64,000 bases of DNA from NCBI RefSeq assembly GCF_002564025.1, contig NZ_PDJH01000001.1, forward strand, positions 496,001-560,000, read 5' to 3'. The notes under the pieces were generated by a model that was not told where the DNA came from, searched no databases, and saw only the letters and a program-made list of their open reading frames with translations. Positions within the stretch are counted from its first letter, which is position 1. Each line of letters starts with the position of its first letter. Below, one piece after another: positions 17,088-25,006 of this stretch. A program made the position numbers and the translations under genes. This stretch comes from Flavimobilis soli. Its GTDB lineage: Bacteria; Actinomycetota; Actinomycetes; Actinomycetales; Cellulomonadaceae.

Positions 17088-18681
17088 AGCTCGCCTCGAC
17101 GTACCAGCTCCCGCGTGCGCTCGACAGCAGGAGGGCGCGGCTCGTCCCGGCGGGTTCCTCGACGAGGACCTGGAGGTAGACGCTGCGCTCCCCGTCCTCG
17201 CGCCACCAGCGCTGCGCGAGCGGCCAGGGCCCGGCCCAGGCGCGCACGGCGGACACCGCGCCGCCTTCTCCGGGCGCCGGGGCGAGCAGGGTCGGTGCGG
17301 CGCTCATCGCGAGCCGGCGGTCGACGAGCACGGGCTCCTGCGCCGGGCCGAGGAGCCGCACCGGGGCCTTCTCGGGGAGCACCTCGCTCGGGGGCGGGTC
17401 GGGCAGGCGTCCGGGCCAGGGTGGCGTGGTGTCGCGGCGGACCGGGTCCTCCTCGCCCCACGGCACGAGGTGCACCTGGTCGCGTGGGCCGCGCCCTCCC
17501 TGGAGGCGGACCGACAGCACGGACCGGGCGCCGAGCAGACCCTGGACGCGCTCGAGCGCGCGGGCCGCGCGCAGGTGCGCGCCCTCGGCACCGCCCCACA
17601 GACCGCCCTGCTGGGTGCCGACGTCGACGAGGTCCTCGGCGGTCAGCACGAGCCTGACGAGGCCGCCGTCGGCCGACTCGGAGCGTCCGCCCTCGGCGAG
17701 CCACCCCTCGAGCTGCCAGCGGACACGGTCGGTGAGGCGCCCGACGGTGAGGCCGCCGAGCGCTGCGGCGTCGGTGCGCCACGTGCGCACGTGCTCACGG
17801 CCGTCCTCGGTGCGGGCGGAGATGCGCAGGCGGGTGCAGGACGCCGAGCGGTCGACGAGCTCGGCGTACAGCTGCTCGGCGAGCCGGCGCGCGGCGAAGG
17901 CCGCGCTGTCGACGCGGTACGCGGGCGGGTCGAGCTCGCACGCCGCCTCGACGTCGTCCTCCGGCCTGCGGCGCGCGGGCGGGCGCAGGTCCTCCCCGGC
18001 GAGGAGGCGGTGCGCCCAGACGCCCGGCTCCCCGAAGCGGGAGGCGACGTCGCCGAGGTCGAGCGCGGTGAGGTCCTTCGCGCTGCGCAGCCCGAGCCGG
18101 TCCCACAGGTCGACGAGGTCACGCACCTGCGTGACGCGGTCGCGGCTCATCGCGACGTGCACGACGTCGCCCAGCGGGCGCGACGCGAGGTACGTGCGGC
18201 TCTCCCCTGCCGGGACGACGCGGTTCTCGCGCGCGGCGAGGACGGCCGCGAGGATGCCGTCGCCGACGCCCACCTGGCACTCGTGCCCGGTCGCGTCCGC
18301 GACCTGCGTCACGATCTCTGCCGCGAGCGCCTCCTCCGAGCCGTGGAACTGGGCGGCCCCGCTCGCGGGCATGAGGAGCAGTCCGGGGCGCGCGACCTCG
18401 AGCCCGGCGACGACACGTTCGACGGCGACGGCGACGGGCTCGAAGAAGCGGGCGTCGCGCAGCTCGTCGACGGGCAGGAGGACGAGCCCGGGGCACGCCT
18501 CCTGCGCCTGGCGCCGCCGCATGCCGCGGCGGACCCCGGCACGCCGGGCGACGGCACCTACCGCGACGACGGCGTGGGCGTCCTGCACCGCGACGGGCAG
18601 GTGCGCGGGCACGTCCGCGGCCGTCGCCGCGGCGACGACCGGCCAGTCGGGCACCCACACGGCCGTGGTGCGGGTGCTCAT
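17080..18681 (-). CDS. imuB: Catalytically inactive Y-family polymerase ImuB
   Basis: A 533-residue Y-family polymerase homologue that links DnaE2 to the beta clamp. The N-terminus reads AVWVPDWPVVAA where an active enzyme has the DxD-type palm motif. The second catalytic site (SxDE) is replaced by LLMPASGAAQFHG. It is thus a scaffold and not a polymerase, as known for ImuB. The little-finger region and a C-terminal segment of about 180 residues, which recruits partners in the family, follow. The ATG start overlaps the imuA' stop (ATGA), so translation is coupled; the stop overlaps dnaE2. Confidence 0.92.
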   Translation of the reverse strand: MSTRTTAVWVPDWPVVAAATAADVPAHLPVAVQDAHAVVAVGAVARRAGVRRGMRRRQAQEACPGLVLLPVDELRDARFFEPVAVAVERVVAGLEVARPGLLLMPASGAAQFHGSEEALAAEIVTQVADATGHECQVGVGDGILAAVLAARENRVVPAGESRTYLASRPLGDVVHVAMSRDRVTQVRDLVDLWDRLGLRSAKDLTALDLGDVASRFGEPGVWAHRLLAGEDLRPPARRRPEDDVEAACELDPPAYRVDSAAFAARRLAEQLYAELVDRSASCTRLRISARTEDGREHVRTWRTDAAALGGLTVGRLTDRVRWQLEGWLAEGGRSESADGGLVRLVLTAEDLVDVGTQQGGLWGGAEGAHLRAARALERVQGLLGARSVLSVRLQGGRGPRDQVHLVPWGEEDPVRRDTTPPWPGRLPDPPPSEVLPEKAPVRLLGPAQEPVLVDRRLAMSAAPTLLAPAPGEGGAVSAVRAWAGPWPLAQRWWREDGERSVYLQVLVEEPAGTSRALLLSSARGSWYVEASYD

Positions 18682-19478
18682 CCGACCAGCCTCAGCGCAG
18701 GCTGCTCAGCGGCGACGGGCGAGGCCTGCGGCGCAGCCGTCGGGACGTGCGCAGCAGCAGGCCTGGCGGCAGGAACCGCGACAGGCTCGTCGCCGAACGG
18801 CAGCACGACGTCGATCCGCGCGCGGACGCGGTCCGCGCGCTCGACCGTGAGCTCGCGGGCGACGACCCGGCCGGTCCCCTGCCCGAGCCCGCGCCACCGC
18901 ACCCCGGTCGCGCGGATCACCGCGCTCGCCCCGCGCCACGGCGCGGTGCTGAGCAGGACGGTGCCCCGCTCGCGTGCGCGCGCCGTCAGGCGCCTCCGGT
19001 CGGCATCGAGGAGCGCGAGGTCCCCGAGCACGACGACGTCCATCCCGTCGACGAGGGCAGCCACGGCAGCGGCAGCACCGTCACCCGGCTCGGGGACGAG
19101 GACGAGACGGTCGAGCGGGACGCCGAGGTGCGCCGCCGCGAGCAGCCCGACCCGGGGGTGCCCCACGACCGCGGCCCACGGCTCCTCCCCCAGCTCGTCG
19201 ACGCGCCCGCACGCCTCGGCGAGCAGCGACAGGACGAGCGCGAGCGACCCGGTGACCTCGGTGACGCTGCCCCGGGTCAGTCCGTGCGGGAGCAGCGCGG
19301 AGAGCTCGGGCGGGACCGGCAGGGCGGGGCGCTCGCGCGTCCTGACGCCGAGCGGGGCGGCCGCGCGGTCCGGCATCTCGACGCGGCGAGCGCCTGTGGC
19401 ATGCTCTGCCTGGCGCAGGGCCGCGAGCGCCCGCGCCGCACGTCCCAGGTCCGGTGCCACCGTCGCCTGCGCAGTCAT
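18678..19478 (-). CDS. imuA': ImuA'-like RecA-fold mutagenesis accessory protein
   Basis: A 266-residue protein, first gene of the imuA'-imuB-dnaE2 operon. It resembles a degenerate RecA/ImuA core: RGSVTEVTGSLALVLSLLAE stands where a Walker A loop would be, so the P-loop is not preserved. A following strand DVVVLGDLALLD resembles Walker B. In mycobacteria the equivalent protein binds ImuB and is needed for DnaE2-dependent mutagenesis. Clear ribosome site GGAGG about 9 nt before the ATG at 19478. A perfect SOS box lies 34 bases upstream. Confidence 0.85.
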   Translation of the reverse strand: MTAQATVAPDLGRAARALAALRQAEHATGARRVEMPDRAAAPLGVRTRERPALPVPPELSALLPHGLTRGSVTEVTGSLALVLSLLAEACGRVDELGEEPWAAVVGHPRVGLLAAAHLGVPLDRLVLVPEPGDGAAAAVAALVDGMDVVVLGDLALLDADRRRLTARARERGTVLLSTAPWRGASAVIRATGVRWRGLGQGTGRVVARELTVERADRVRARIDVVLPFGDEPVAVPAARPAAAHVPTAAPQASPVAAEQPALRLVG

Positions 19479-19505
19479 CGCGCACCACCTCCCCGGACCG
19501 TCGCC

Positions 19506-19527
19506 ACGCTATCGAACACATGTTCGA
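19506..19527 (-). promoter_or_regulatory. SOS (LexA) box and -10 element of imuA'-imuB-dnaE2
   Basis: The 16-mer at 19512-19527, TCGAACACATGTTCGA, matches the actinobacterial/mycobacterial LexA site TCGAAC-N4-GTTCGA exactly. Read on the minus strand it is followed directly by TAGCGT (19506-19511), a good -10 hexamer. LexA bound here would block the promoter. The imuA' ATG is about 28 bases further on. Confidence 0.9.
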
Positions 19528-19609
19528 TGATACGCGTCGCTCCTGACAACGAAGAACCGGTGCGCCTGTCGCCCCCGCCCCTGACGCGCGGAGGACGCAT
19601 GATGGAGGC

Positions 19610-20137
19610 ATGGACCTCACGCGACCCGTTGCACCGGACCCGTACGCCTCGCTCCCGCCCGTCCCCTCCTTCTCCCTGACGAGCGACGACATGGTCGACG
19701 GCGGCACGCTCCCGCTGCTGCACACCGCGGACGGCGGCGGCACGTCGCCCCACCTCGCGTGGAGCGGCTTCCCTGCGGAGACCCAGGGCTTCGTCGTCTC
19801 GTGCTTCGACCCGGACGCACCGACGCCGGCGGGCTACTGGCACTGGACCGTCGTCGACCTCCCGGCGACGACGACGTCGCTCGAGCAGGGCGACGGCGAG
19901 AGCGACCTCATGCTCTCGGGGGCGGCCTTCCACGTCCGGGCCGACGGCGGCACGTTCGGCTACGAGGGTGCCGCGCCTCCTGCGGGCGACCGCCCGCACC
20001 GGTACGTGTTCGCAGTGCACGCGCTCGACGTCGACACGCTGGGTCTCGACCCTGAGGACAGCCCGACGAAGGTCGCGTTCACGGCGCTGTTCCACACGAT
20101 CGCGCGTGCGGTGCTCACGCCGACGTTCGCGCGATGA
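19610..20137 (+). CDS. YbhB/YbcL-type phosphatidylethanolamine-binding (PEBP) family protein
   Basis: A 175-residue cytosolic protein of the Raf-kinase-inhibitor-like family. The ligand-pocket signature is present: SCFDPDAP at about 64-71, GYWHWTVVDLPA at about 76-87, and the GPxPPxG-HRY block seen as APPAGDRPHRYVFAVHAL near residues 122-139. The biochemical role of bacterial members is not settled. The start ATG at 19610 has a ribosome-like GGAGG only 1 nt upstream, which is too close; an in-frame alternative is the ATG at Met28 (MVDGG). The stop overlaps the GNAT gene (ATGA), so the two are co-expressed. Confidence 0.85.
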   Translation: MDLTRPVAPDPYASLPPVPSFSLTSDDMVDGGTLPLLHTADGGGTSPHLAWSGFPAETQGFVVSCFDPDAPTPAGYWHWTVVDLPATTTSLEQGDGESDLMLSGAAFHVRADGGTFGYEGAAPPAGDRPHRYVFAVHALDVDTLGLDPEDSPTKVAFTALFHTIARAVLTPTFAR

Positions 20138-20721
20138 CCGACCTCCAGGTCCCGGTCGCCCGGGTCCGGCGCGCGATCCTCGCCGACGCGGACGCGGTCG
20201 CGGAGCTCGCGCAGCTGACGTTCCCGCTCGCCTGCCCGCCGGGCAGCGACCCGCGTGACGTGGAGGAGTTCTGCCGCAGCAACCTGACGGCGGCCCACTT
20301 CGCGGAGCACCTGCTGTCCCCGCTGACGACGGTGCTCGTCGCGGAGCCGGGCGCCGCCGAGGGAGACGACGGCCGTGCCGAGACCGGACGTCTGCCGCTG
20401 ATCGCGTACGCGCTGCTCGTGTGGACCGAGGCCCCACCGCCCACGGACGGGCAGGTGCCGACCCCCACGGTGATGCTGAGCAAGTGCTACGCGCACCCGG
20501 ACGCCCACGGCACGGGCGCGGCGTCCGCTCTCGTCGAGGCCGTCGTCGCCGAGGCGGCCGCGCGCAGCGTGCGCTCGGTGTGGCTCGGGGTCAACCAGCA
20601 GAACGTGCGCGCCCAGCGCTTCTACGCGAAGAACGGCTTCACGGTCGTGGGCACCAAGCACATGGTGGTCGGCAGCCAGACGCACGACGACTTCGTCATG
20701 TGCCGCACCGTCACCTCCTGA
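20134..20721 (+). CDS. GNAT family N-acetyltransferase
   Basis: A 195-residue acetyl-CoA-dependent acyltransferase. The GNAT fold shows as VRRAILADADAVAELAQLTF at the N-terminus, a core strand with LSKCYAHPDAHGTGAASALVEA (the pyrophosphate-binding region, in which HGTGAA stands for the usual QGxGxG), then VWLGVNQQNVRAQRFYAKNGF. The substrate cannot be told. It is translationally coupled to the PEBP gene by a 4-base overlap and converges on the YbdK-type gene. Confidence 0.87.
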   Translation: MTDLQVPVARVRRAILADADAVAELAQLTFPLACPPGSDPRDVEEFCRSNLTAAHFAEHLLSPLTTVLVAEPGAAEGDDGRAETGRLPLIAYALLVWTEAPPPTDGQVPTPTVMLSKCYAHPDAHGTGAASALVEAVVAEAAARSVRSVWLGVNQQNVRAQRFYAKNGFTVVGTKHMVVGSQTHDDFVMCRTVTS

Positions 20722-20764
20722 CAGCCGTGCCGACGGTCGCCTCGCGGGGCGGCCGCGAACCGGC

Positions 20765-21880
20765 TCACTCGAGCGTGACGGCGCGCGCCCGCGCGACAAC
20801 CTCGGCCGGGTCGCCCGCCTCGGCGAACCATGCCCGCTGGCGCTGCGCGCCGTTGCCGGTCGACCACAGGCCGCCGAGCAGGTCGGTCACGAGGTCGAGG
20901 TCGCCCGCGTCGACGAGAGCGTCGCGCACGTGCGTGACGAGCTGCCCGACGACGTCGTGAGCCGGGCGCGGTCGCATGTCCGTCGGCGACAGCAGGTCGC
21001 CCGACAGGCCGGACCGGCCGGCGCGCCACGACGCGGTGCGCAGCAGCTCCGTCGGTATCCCCGGAGCCGGCTCGCCCGCGGACGCGGAACGTGCGGCCGT
21101 CTCGACGAGAGCGCGTGAGAGCGCGGCGACGATCACGGGTGTGCGCGGGTCGAGGCACACGTCCGCGACGCGGATCTCGACTGTCGGGTACCGCTGCGAC
21201 AGGCGCGCGTCGAAGTAGATCATCGCGTCGTCGAGCACGGTACCGGTCGCGACGAGCGACGCGACCGCGTCTCGGTACGCCTGAGCGCTGCCGAACTCCC
21301 GCGAGGGGCCGGCCGTGGGCCAGCGCGACCACACCTGCGACCGGAAGCTCTCGTAGCCGCTGACATTGCCCTGCCAGAACGGCGAGTTGGCGCTCAGCGC
21401 GAGGAGCGGCGACAGCCAGGGGCCGATGCGGTCGAGGACGGCGACGCCCTCCTCGTCGTCGGCGACCGAGACGTGCACGTGGCAACCGCTCGTCAGCTGC
21501 TCTGCGGCCGTGAGCCCGAACGTGCTCGCCGCGCGCATGTAGCGCAGCTTCGAGACGGTCGTGGGCTCGACGTCGACGGGGCTCGTGGCGAGGGCGACGG
21601 CGTGGGCACCCACGGTGGCGGCCGCCGCCTGGACGCGGGCGCGACCGGCGCGCACCTCCTGGGCGAGCTCCTCGAGGTCACGGCACGGTCGCGTGCCGGT
21701 CTCGATCTGCTCCTGCATGAACTCGTGCTCGAGACCGCCGCCCGGCGTACCACCCGTCGGGGAGACGACGTCGGCGGGCGTGTTCGCGAGCGCCTCCGTC
21801 GCGACCGCGACGGGCGTGCCGTCGTCGCCTACCAGCAGGAACTCTTCCTCGACACCGACTGTCCGCAGATCGTCTCGCAC
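20765..21880 (-). CDS. ybdK: Carboxylate-amine ligase, YbdK-type glutamate--cysteine ligase family 2
   Basis: A 371-residue ATP-dependent ligase of the GCS2 family. The start TVGVEEEFLLVGDDG carries the ATP/metal-binding glutamates. Later blocks include EHEFMQEQIETGT near 49-61, SGCHVHVSVAD near 130-140, and SANSPFWQGNVSGYESFRSQVWSRWP near 158-183. The family has weak glutamate-cysteine ligase activity in E. coli; in a mycothiol maker the true product may differ. A GTG at 21880 starts it. It ends 44 bases from the GNAT gene, convergent with it, and lies just beyond the YczE gene. Confidence 0.85.
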   Translation of the reverse strand: MRDDLRTVGVEEEFLLVGDDGTPVAVATEALANTPADVVSPTGGTPGGGLEHEFMQEQIETGTRPCRDLEELAQEVRAGRARVQAAAATVGAHAVALATSPVDVEPTTVSKLRYMRAASTFGLTAAEQLTSGCHVHVSVADDEEGVAVLDRIGPWLSPLLALSANSPFWQGNVSGYESFRSQVWSRWPTAGPSREFGSAQAYRDAVASLVATGTVLDDAMIYFDARLSQRYPTVEIRVADVCLDPRTPVIVAALSRALVETAARSASAGEPAPGIPTELLRTASWRAGRSGLSGDLLSPTDMRPRPAHDVVGQLVTHVRDALVDAGDLDLVTDLLGGLWSTGNGAQRQRAWFAEAGDPAEVVARARAVTLE

Positions 21881-21890
21881 CCGGATACTG

Positions 21891-22571
21891 TCACACGCGC
21901 AGCCACGGCGCGCGAGCCGCGAACCACGGGATCGTCAGACCGCACAGTGGACCCACGAGCAGGGCGAACGTGAGCGTCCCGATGCCGACGTCCCCGCCGA
22001 GCGCCCAGCCGAGACCGAGCACGGACAGCTCGATGACGGCGCGCGCGACGGCGATCGGCCAGCCGAAGCGGTCGTGCAGACCGGTCATGAGGCCGTCGCG
22101 CGGGCCCGGACCGAGCCGTGCGGCGAGGTAGGCGCCGCTCGCGACGGCGAGGATCACGATCCCGCCGACCATGAACGCGATGCGGACGGGCAGCGGCAGG
22201 GGGTCGGGAAGCCGCGCGAGAAGGATGAGGCCGAGGTCGGCAGCGAGCCCCACGATGATGACGTTGAGCACCGTCCCGAGGCCGGGCCGGGTGCGTAGCG
22301 GCCACCACGCGAGCAGGACGAGCGCGCCGACGGCGCACGTGACGAGACCGAAGGTCCACCCGGTCGCCAGCGCGAGGCCCTGCGCGAGGACGTCCCACGG
22401 GGAGACGCCGAGGCCGGCGTGCACGACGAGGGAGATCGACAGACCGAAGAAGGTGAGCCCGACGACGAGCTGCGCCAGCCGCGGCAGCAGGTAGCCGCGG
22501 CGCGGCACCGTCATCCCCGGCGTGGCCGCGGCGGGCGCCGGGGCCGTGGTCTCTGCGTGGTCGATCTTCAT
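21891..22571 (-). CDS. yczE: YczE/YitT-like integral membrane protein
   Basis: A 226-residue polytopic membrane protein with a 25-residue soluble N-terminus and about five hydrophobic helices. The signature HAGLGVSPWDVLAQGLA, followed by TFGLVTCAVGALVLLAWWPL, matches the YczE family, thought to be a transporter of unknown substrate. It is divergent from a GntR/aminotransferase-type MocR regulator. That arrangement recurs in bacteria and defines the YczR group of MocR factors, so the neighbour probably controls this gene. It is followed 10 bases later by the YbdK-type gene on the same strand. Confidence 0.82.
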   Translation of the reverse strand: MKIDHAETTAPAPAAATPGMTVPRRGYLLPRLAQLVVGLTFFGLSISLVVHAGLGVSPWDVLAQGLALATGWTFGLVTCAVGALVLLAWWPLRTRPGLGTVLNVIIVGLAADLGLILLARLPDPLPLPVRIAFMVGGIVILAVASGAYLAARLGPGPRDGLMTGLHDRFGWPIAVARAVIELSVLGLGWALGGDVGIGTLTFALLVGPLCGLTIPWFAARAPWLRV

Positions 22572-22589
22572 GGCTCGATCTCACCTCGG

Positions 22590-22626
22590 AAGTGGCCTGC
22601 CCACAAGGAGCCAATTCGCGTACGGT
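22590..22626. promoter_or_regulatory. Candidate YczR operator and promoter between yczE and its regulator
   Basis: In the 62-base gap, AAGTGGC (22590-22596) and GCCAATT (22610-22616) form an imperfect inverted repeat (6 of 7 pairs). GTGGCC occurs again at 22625-22630, giving a direct repeat with 22592-22597. TACGGT (22621-22626) is a -10 box 7 nt before the regulator ATG. A regulator bound here could control both divergent genes. Confidence 0.45.
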
Positions 22627-22633
22627 GGCCCCT

Positions 22634-24067
22634 ATGAGCGACCGATACCTGAGCGCGCACGCCCTCGTCCCGCTCCTGCGAGACCTGCCGAGCGACACAC
22701 CGCTCTACCGGGCGCTCGCGGACCGGCTGCGCCTCCTCGCGATCGACGGCCGCATCCCGCCCGACACCCGCCTGCCGTCCGAGCGCGACCTCGCCCAGAC
22801 GCTCGGCGCCAGCCGCACGACCGTCTCCCAGGCCTACGCCGCCCTGCGAACCGACGGCTTCCTCAGCAGCCGTCGCGGGTCCGGGTCGCTCCTGCACGCG
22901 CCCGGGTCCCGCCCCGGCACCCTCGGTCCTGACGTGCCCGCGCTCGACCTCACGAAGGCGACCATGCCGGCGGCCTCGCAGCTCGCGGCCGCCGCAGCGG
23001 CCGCGGCTGCCGACCTGCCCCGGCACCTCTTGCGCCACGACTACGACCCCGTCGGGCTACCGGCGCTGCGCCAGGCTCTCGCCGACCGCTACACGGGGCT
23101 CGGGCTGCCGACCGCACCCGAGCAGATCATGGTCACGCTCGGCGCTCAGCACGCGATCGGCCTCGTCGCGAGCACGCACGTACGTCCCGGCGACCGCGCC
23201 GTCGTCGAGATGCCCACCTACCCGCACGCGCTCGACGCGCTCGTCGCGGCCGGCGGGCGCCCCGTCGCCGTCCCCGTCGACGCACGCACGGGCTGGGACG
23301 CCGACGCGCTCCTGCGTGCCGTCGCCACGGGGCCCGCCGTCGCGCACCTCATGCCCGACCACCACAACCCGACCGGCGCGATCATGCCCGACGAGCTGCG
23401 CACCGCCGTCTGCCACGCCGCCGCGCGCAGCGGAGCTGTCGTGGTCGTCGACGAGACGACCGCCGAGCTCGACATCGACCGTCCCGACCCCTGGACGCCG
23501 TTCGCGCGGCACGCCGCGGAGGGCACGCAGGTCGTGACGATCGGTTCCGTCGGCAAGACGCTCTGGGGCGGGCTCAGGCTCGGCTGGGTGCGCGCCGACG
23601 TCGAGACGATCGCCCGGCTCGTGGCCGCGCGCCACGTCCACGACCTCGGCACGCCGATCCTCGAGCAGCTCGTCCTGCTGCACGCGCTCCCGCACCTGGC
23701 CGATGTCGCGGAGACGCGGCGGGCCCAGCTGCGCGCGTCGCGCGACCACCTCACGGCGCTCCTCGCGCAGCGGCTGCCGACGTGGGACGTCCCGCACGTC
23801 CACGGCGGGCTCGCACTGTGGGTCGGCCTGGGCGAGGCCTACAGCTCGCGGCTCGCGCTCGCGGCCCGCGAGCGCGGCCTCGCGATCACGGCGGGACCGC
23901 GTTTCGGGACGGGCGGTGAGTTCGAGCGGCACCTGCGCGTCCCGATCACCGCGGCGCCCGAGGTGCTCGACGAGGCGGTCGACATCCTCGCGCGCGCCTG
24001 GGACGCGGTCGCGGCGTCGCCCGCGCGACCAGGCCACGCGTTCGTCGACGCGAGCGTCCCGGTCTGA
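22634..24067 (+). CDS. yczR: MocR-family (GntR HTH fused to PLP aminotransferase fold) regulator, YczR type
   Basis: A 477-residue fusion. Residues about 10-80 form a GntR winged helix (LPSERDLAQTLGASRTTVSQAY). A linker follows, then a fold-type I aminotransferase domain from about 120 to 460. The PLP region is recognisable: the DHHNPTG block, the Asp of VVVDETTAELD, and the Schiff-base lysine in TIGSVGKTLWGGLRLGW. These proteins are transcription factors that bind PLP or a PLP adduct. The neighbour on the other strand is yczE, its probable target. The ATG at 22634 has a -10 box (TACGGT) 7 nt upstream and no ribosome site, so it is probably leaderless. Its stop is only 3 bases from that of the TrmH gene. 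Confidence 0.88.
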   Translation: MSDRYLSAHALVPLLRDLPSDTPLYRALADRLRLLAIDGRIPPDTRLPSERDLAQTLGASRTTVSQAYAALRTDGFLSSRRGSGSLLHAPGSRPGTLGPDVPALDLTKATMPAASQLAAAAAAAAADLPRHLLRHDYDPVGLPALRQALADRYTGLGLPTAPEQIMVTLGAQHAIGLVASTHVRPGDRAVVEMPTYPHALDALVAAGGRPVAVPVDARTGWDADALLRAVATGPAVAHLMPDHHNPTGAIMPDELRTAVCHAAARSGAVVVVDETTAELDIDRPDPWTPFARHAAEGTQVVTIGSVGKTLWGGLRLGWVRADVETIARLVAARHVHDLGTPILEQLVLLHALPHLADVAETRRAQLRASRDHLTALLAQRLPTWDVPHVHGGLALWVGLGEAYSSRLALAARERGLAITAGPRFGTGGEFERHLRVPITAAPEVLDEAVDILARAWDAVAASPARPGHAFVDASVPV

Positions 24068-24070
24068 GGC

Positions 24071-24967
24071 TCAGGCCTCGTCGCGGACCCGCGTCGCCCA
24101 CGTCGCGACAGCGACCGCGGAGGCGACGTTGAGCGAGTCGACGCCCCCCGCCATCGGGATCTTCACCGTCACGTCGCACGCCGCGATCGTGTGCGGCTTG
24201 AGGCCGTCCCCCTCCGTCCCGAAGACGAGCGCGAGCCTCTCCGGGGTGTCGCTCTCGAGCGCGTCGAGGCTGATCGAGTCGTCCTCGAGGGCGAGCGCCG
24301 CGACGGTGAAACCGAGCTCGCGCAGCAGGTCGACGCCGTCGGTCGCCTCGGCGCCGCGCGGCGCCGTCGGCCACGCGTCGAAGCGGGTCCACGGCACCTG
24401 GAAGACGGTGCCCATCGAGACACGCACGGCGCGCCGGTAGAGCGGGTCCGCGCACGACGGCGTCATGATCACCGCGTCGACGCCCATCGCCGCGCACGCG
24501 CGCACGGCCGCGCCGACGTTCGTGTGGTCCACGATGTCCTCGAGCACGACGACGCGGCGTGCGCCCAGCCCACCGCGCGCGGACGCGAGCAGGTCGGCGA
24601 CGGTCGCGAGCGGCGGCCGGTGCATCGCGGCGAGGGCGCCGCGGTGCAGGTGGAACCCGGTGACCGACTCGAGCACGTCGGCGGAGGCGACATGGACGGG
24701 GACGTCGGGGAACTGGCGCAGGACGTCGGCCATGCCGGGGAGCCACTTGTGCTCCATGAAGAACGAGCGCGGGCGGTGCCCCGCCGCGATCGCGCGACGG
24801 ATGACGGTCGAGCTCTCGGCGATGTAGAGGCCCTTGGCCGGCTCGTGCTTGGAGCGCAGCGCGACGTCGGTCAGCCGGACGTAGTCGGCGAGCTCGTCCG
24901 CCGTGGGATCGGTGATGTCGACGAGGTTGAGGTCGGACAGGTCAGGCTGGGCGTCGATCGTGGGCAC
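24071..24967 (-). CDS. TrmH/SpoU family RNA 2'-O-ribose methyltransferase
   Basis: A 298-residue SPOUT methylase. The N-terminal substrate-binding part includes KHEPAKGLYIAESSTVIRRA. The C-terminal knotted domain carries motif 1 (EDIVDHTNVGAAVRACAAMG), motif 2 (FGTEGDGL) and motif 3 (IPMAGGVDSLNVASA), which bind S-adenosylmethionine. The target is probably a ribose in rRNA or tRNA but cannot be told. A GTG at 24967 is the first plausible start, with a GAGAAT box 5 nt upstream. It converges on yczR with almost no gap, and the MFS gene begins upstream on the same strand. Confidence 0.9.
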   Translation of the reverse strand: MPTIDAQPDLSDLNLVDITDPTADELADYVRLTDVALRSKHEPAKGLYIAESSTVIRRAIAAGHRPRSFFMEHKWLPGMADVLRQFPDVPVHVASADVLESVTGFHLHRGALAAMHRPPLATVADLLASARGGLGARRVVVLEDIVDHTNVGAAVRACAAMGVDAVIMTPSCADPLYRRAVRVSMGTVFQVPWTRFDAWPTAPRGAEATDGVDLLRELGFTVAALALEDDSISLDALESDTPERLALVFGTEGDGLKPHTIAACDVTVKIPMAGGVDSLNVASAVAVATWATRVRDEA

Positions 24968-25006
24968 ACGCCATTCTCTCAGCAGCGGGTGCGTGCGACA
25001 TCCCGG

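Noticed and set aside
14211..17657. A plus-strand open frame of 1148 codons opposite dnaE2
   Set aside because: Antisense shadow with low-complexity Asp/Glu/Val/Arg sequence; dnaE2 has all family motifs.
20722..20764. Terminator between the GNAT and YbdK-type genes
   Set aside because: Only short, interrupted complementarity is present; no stable stem like those elsewhere in the window.
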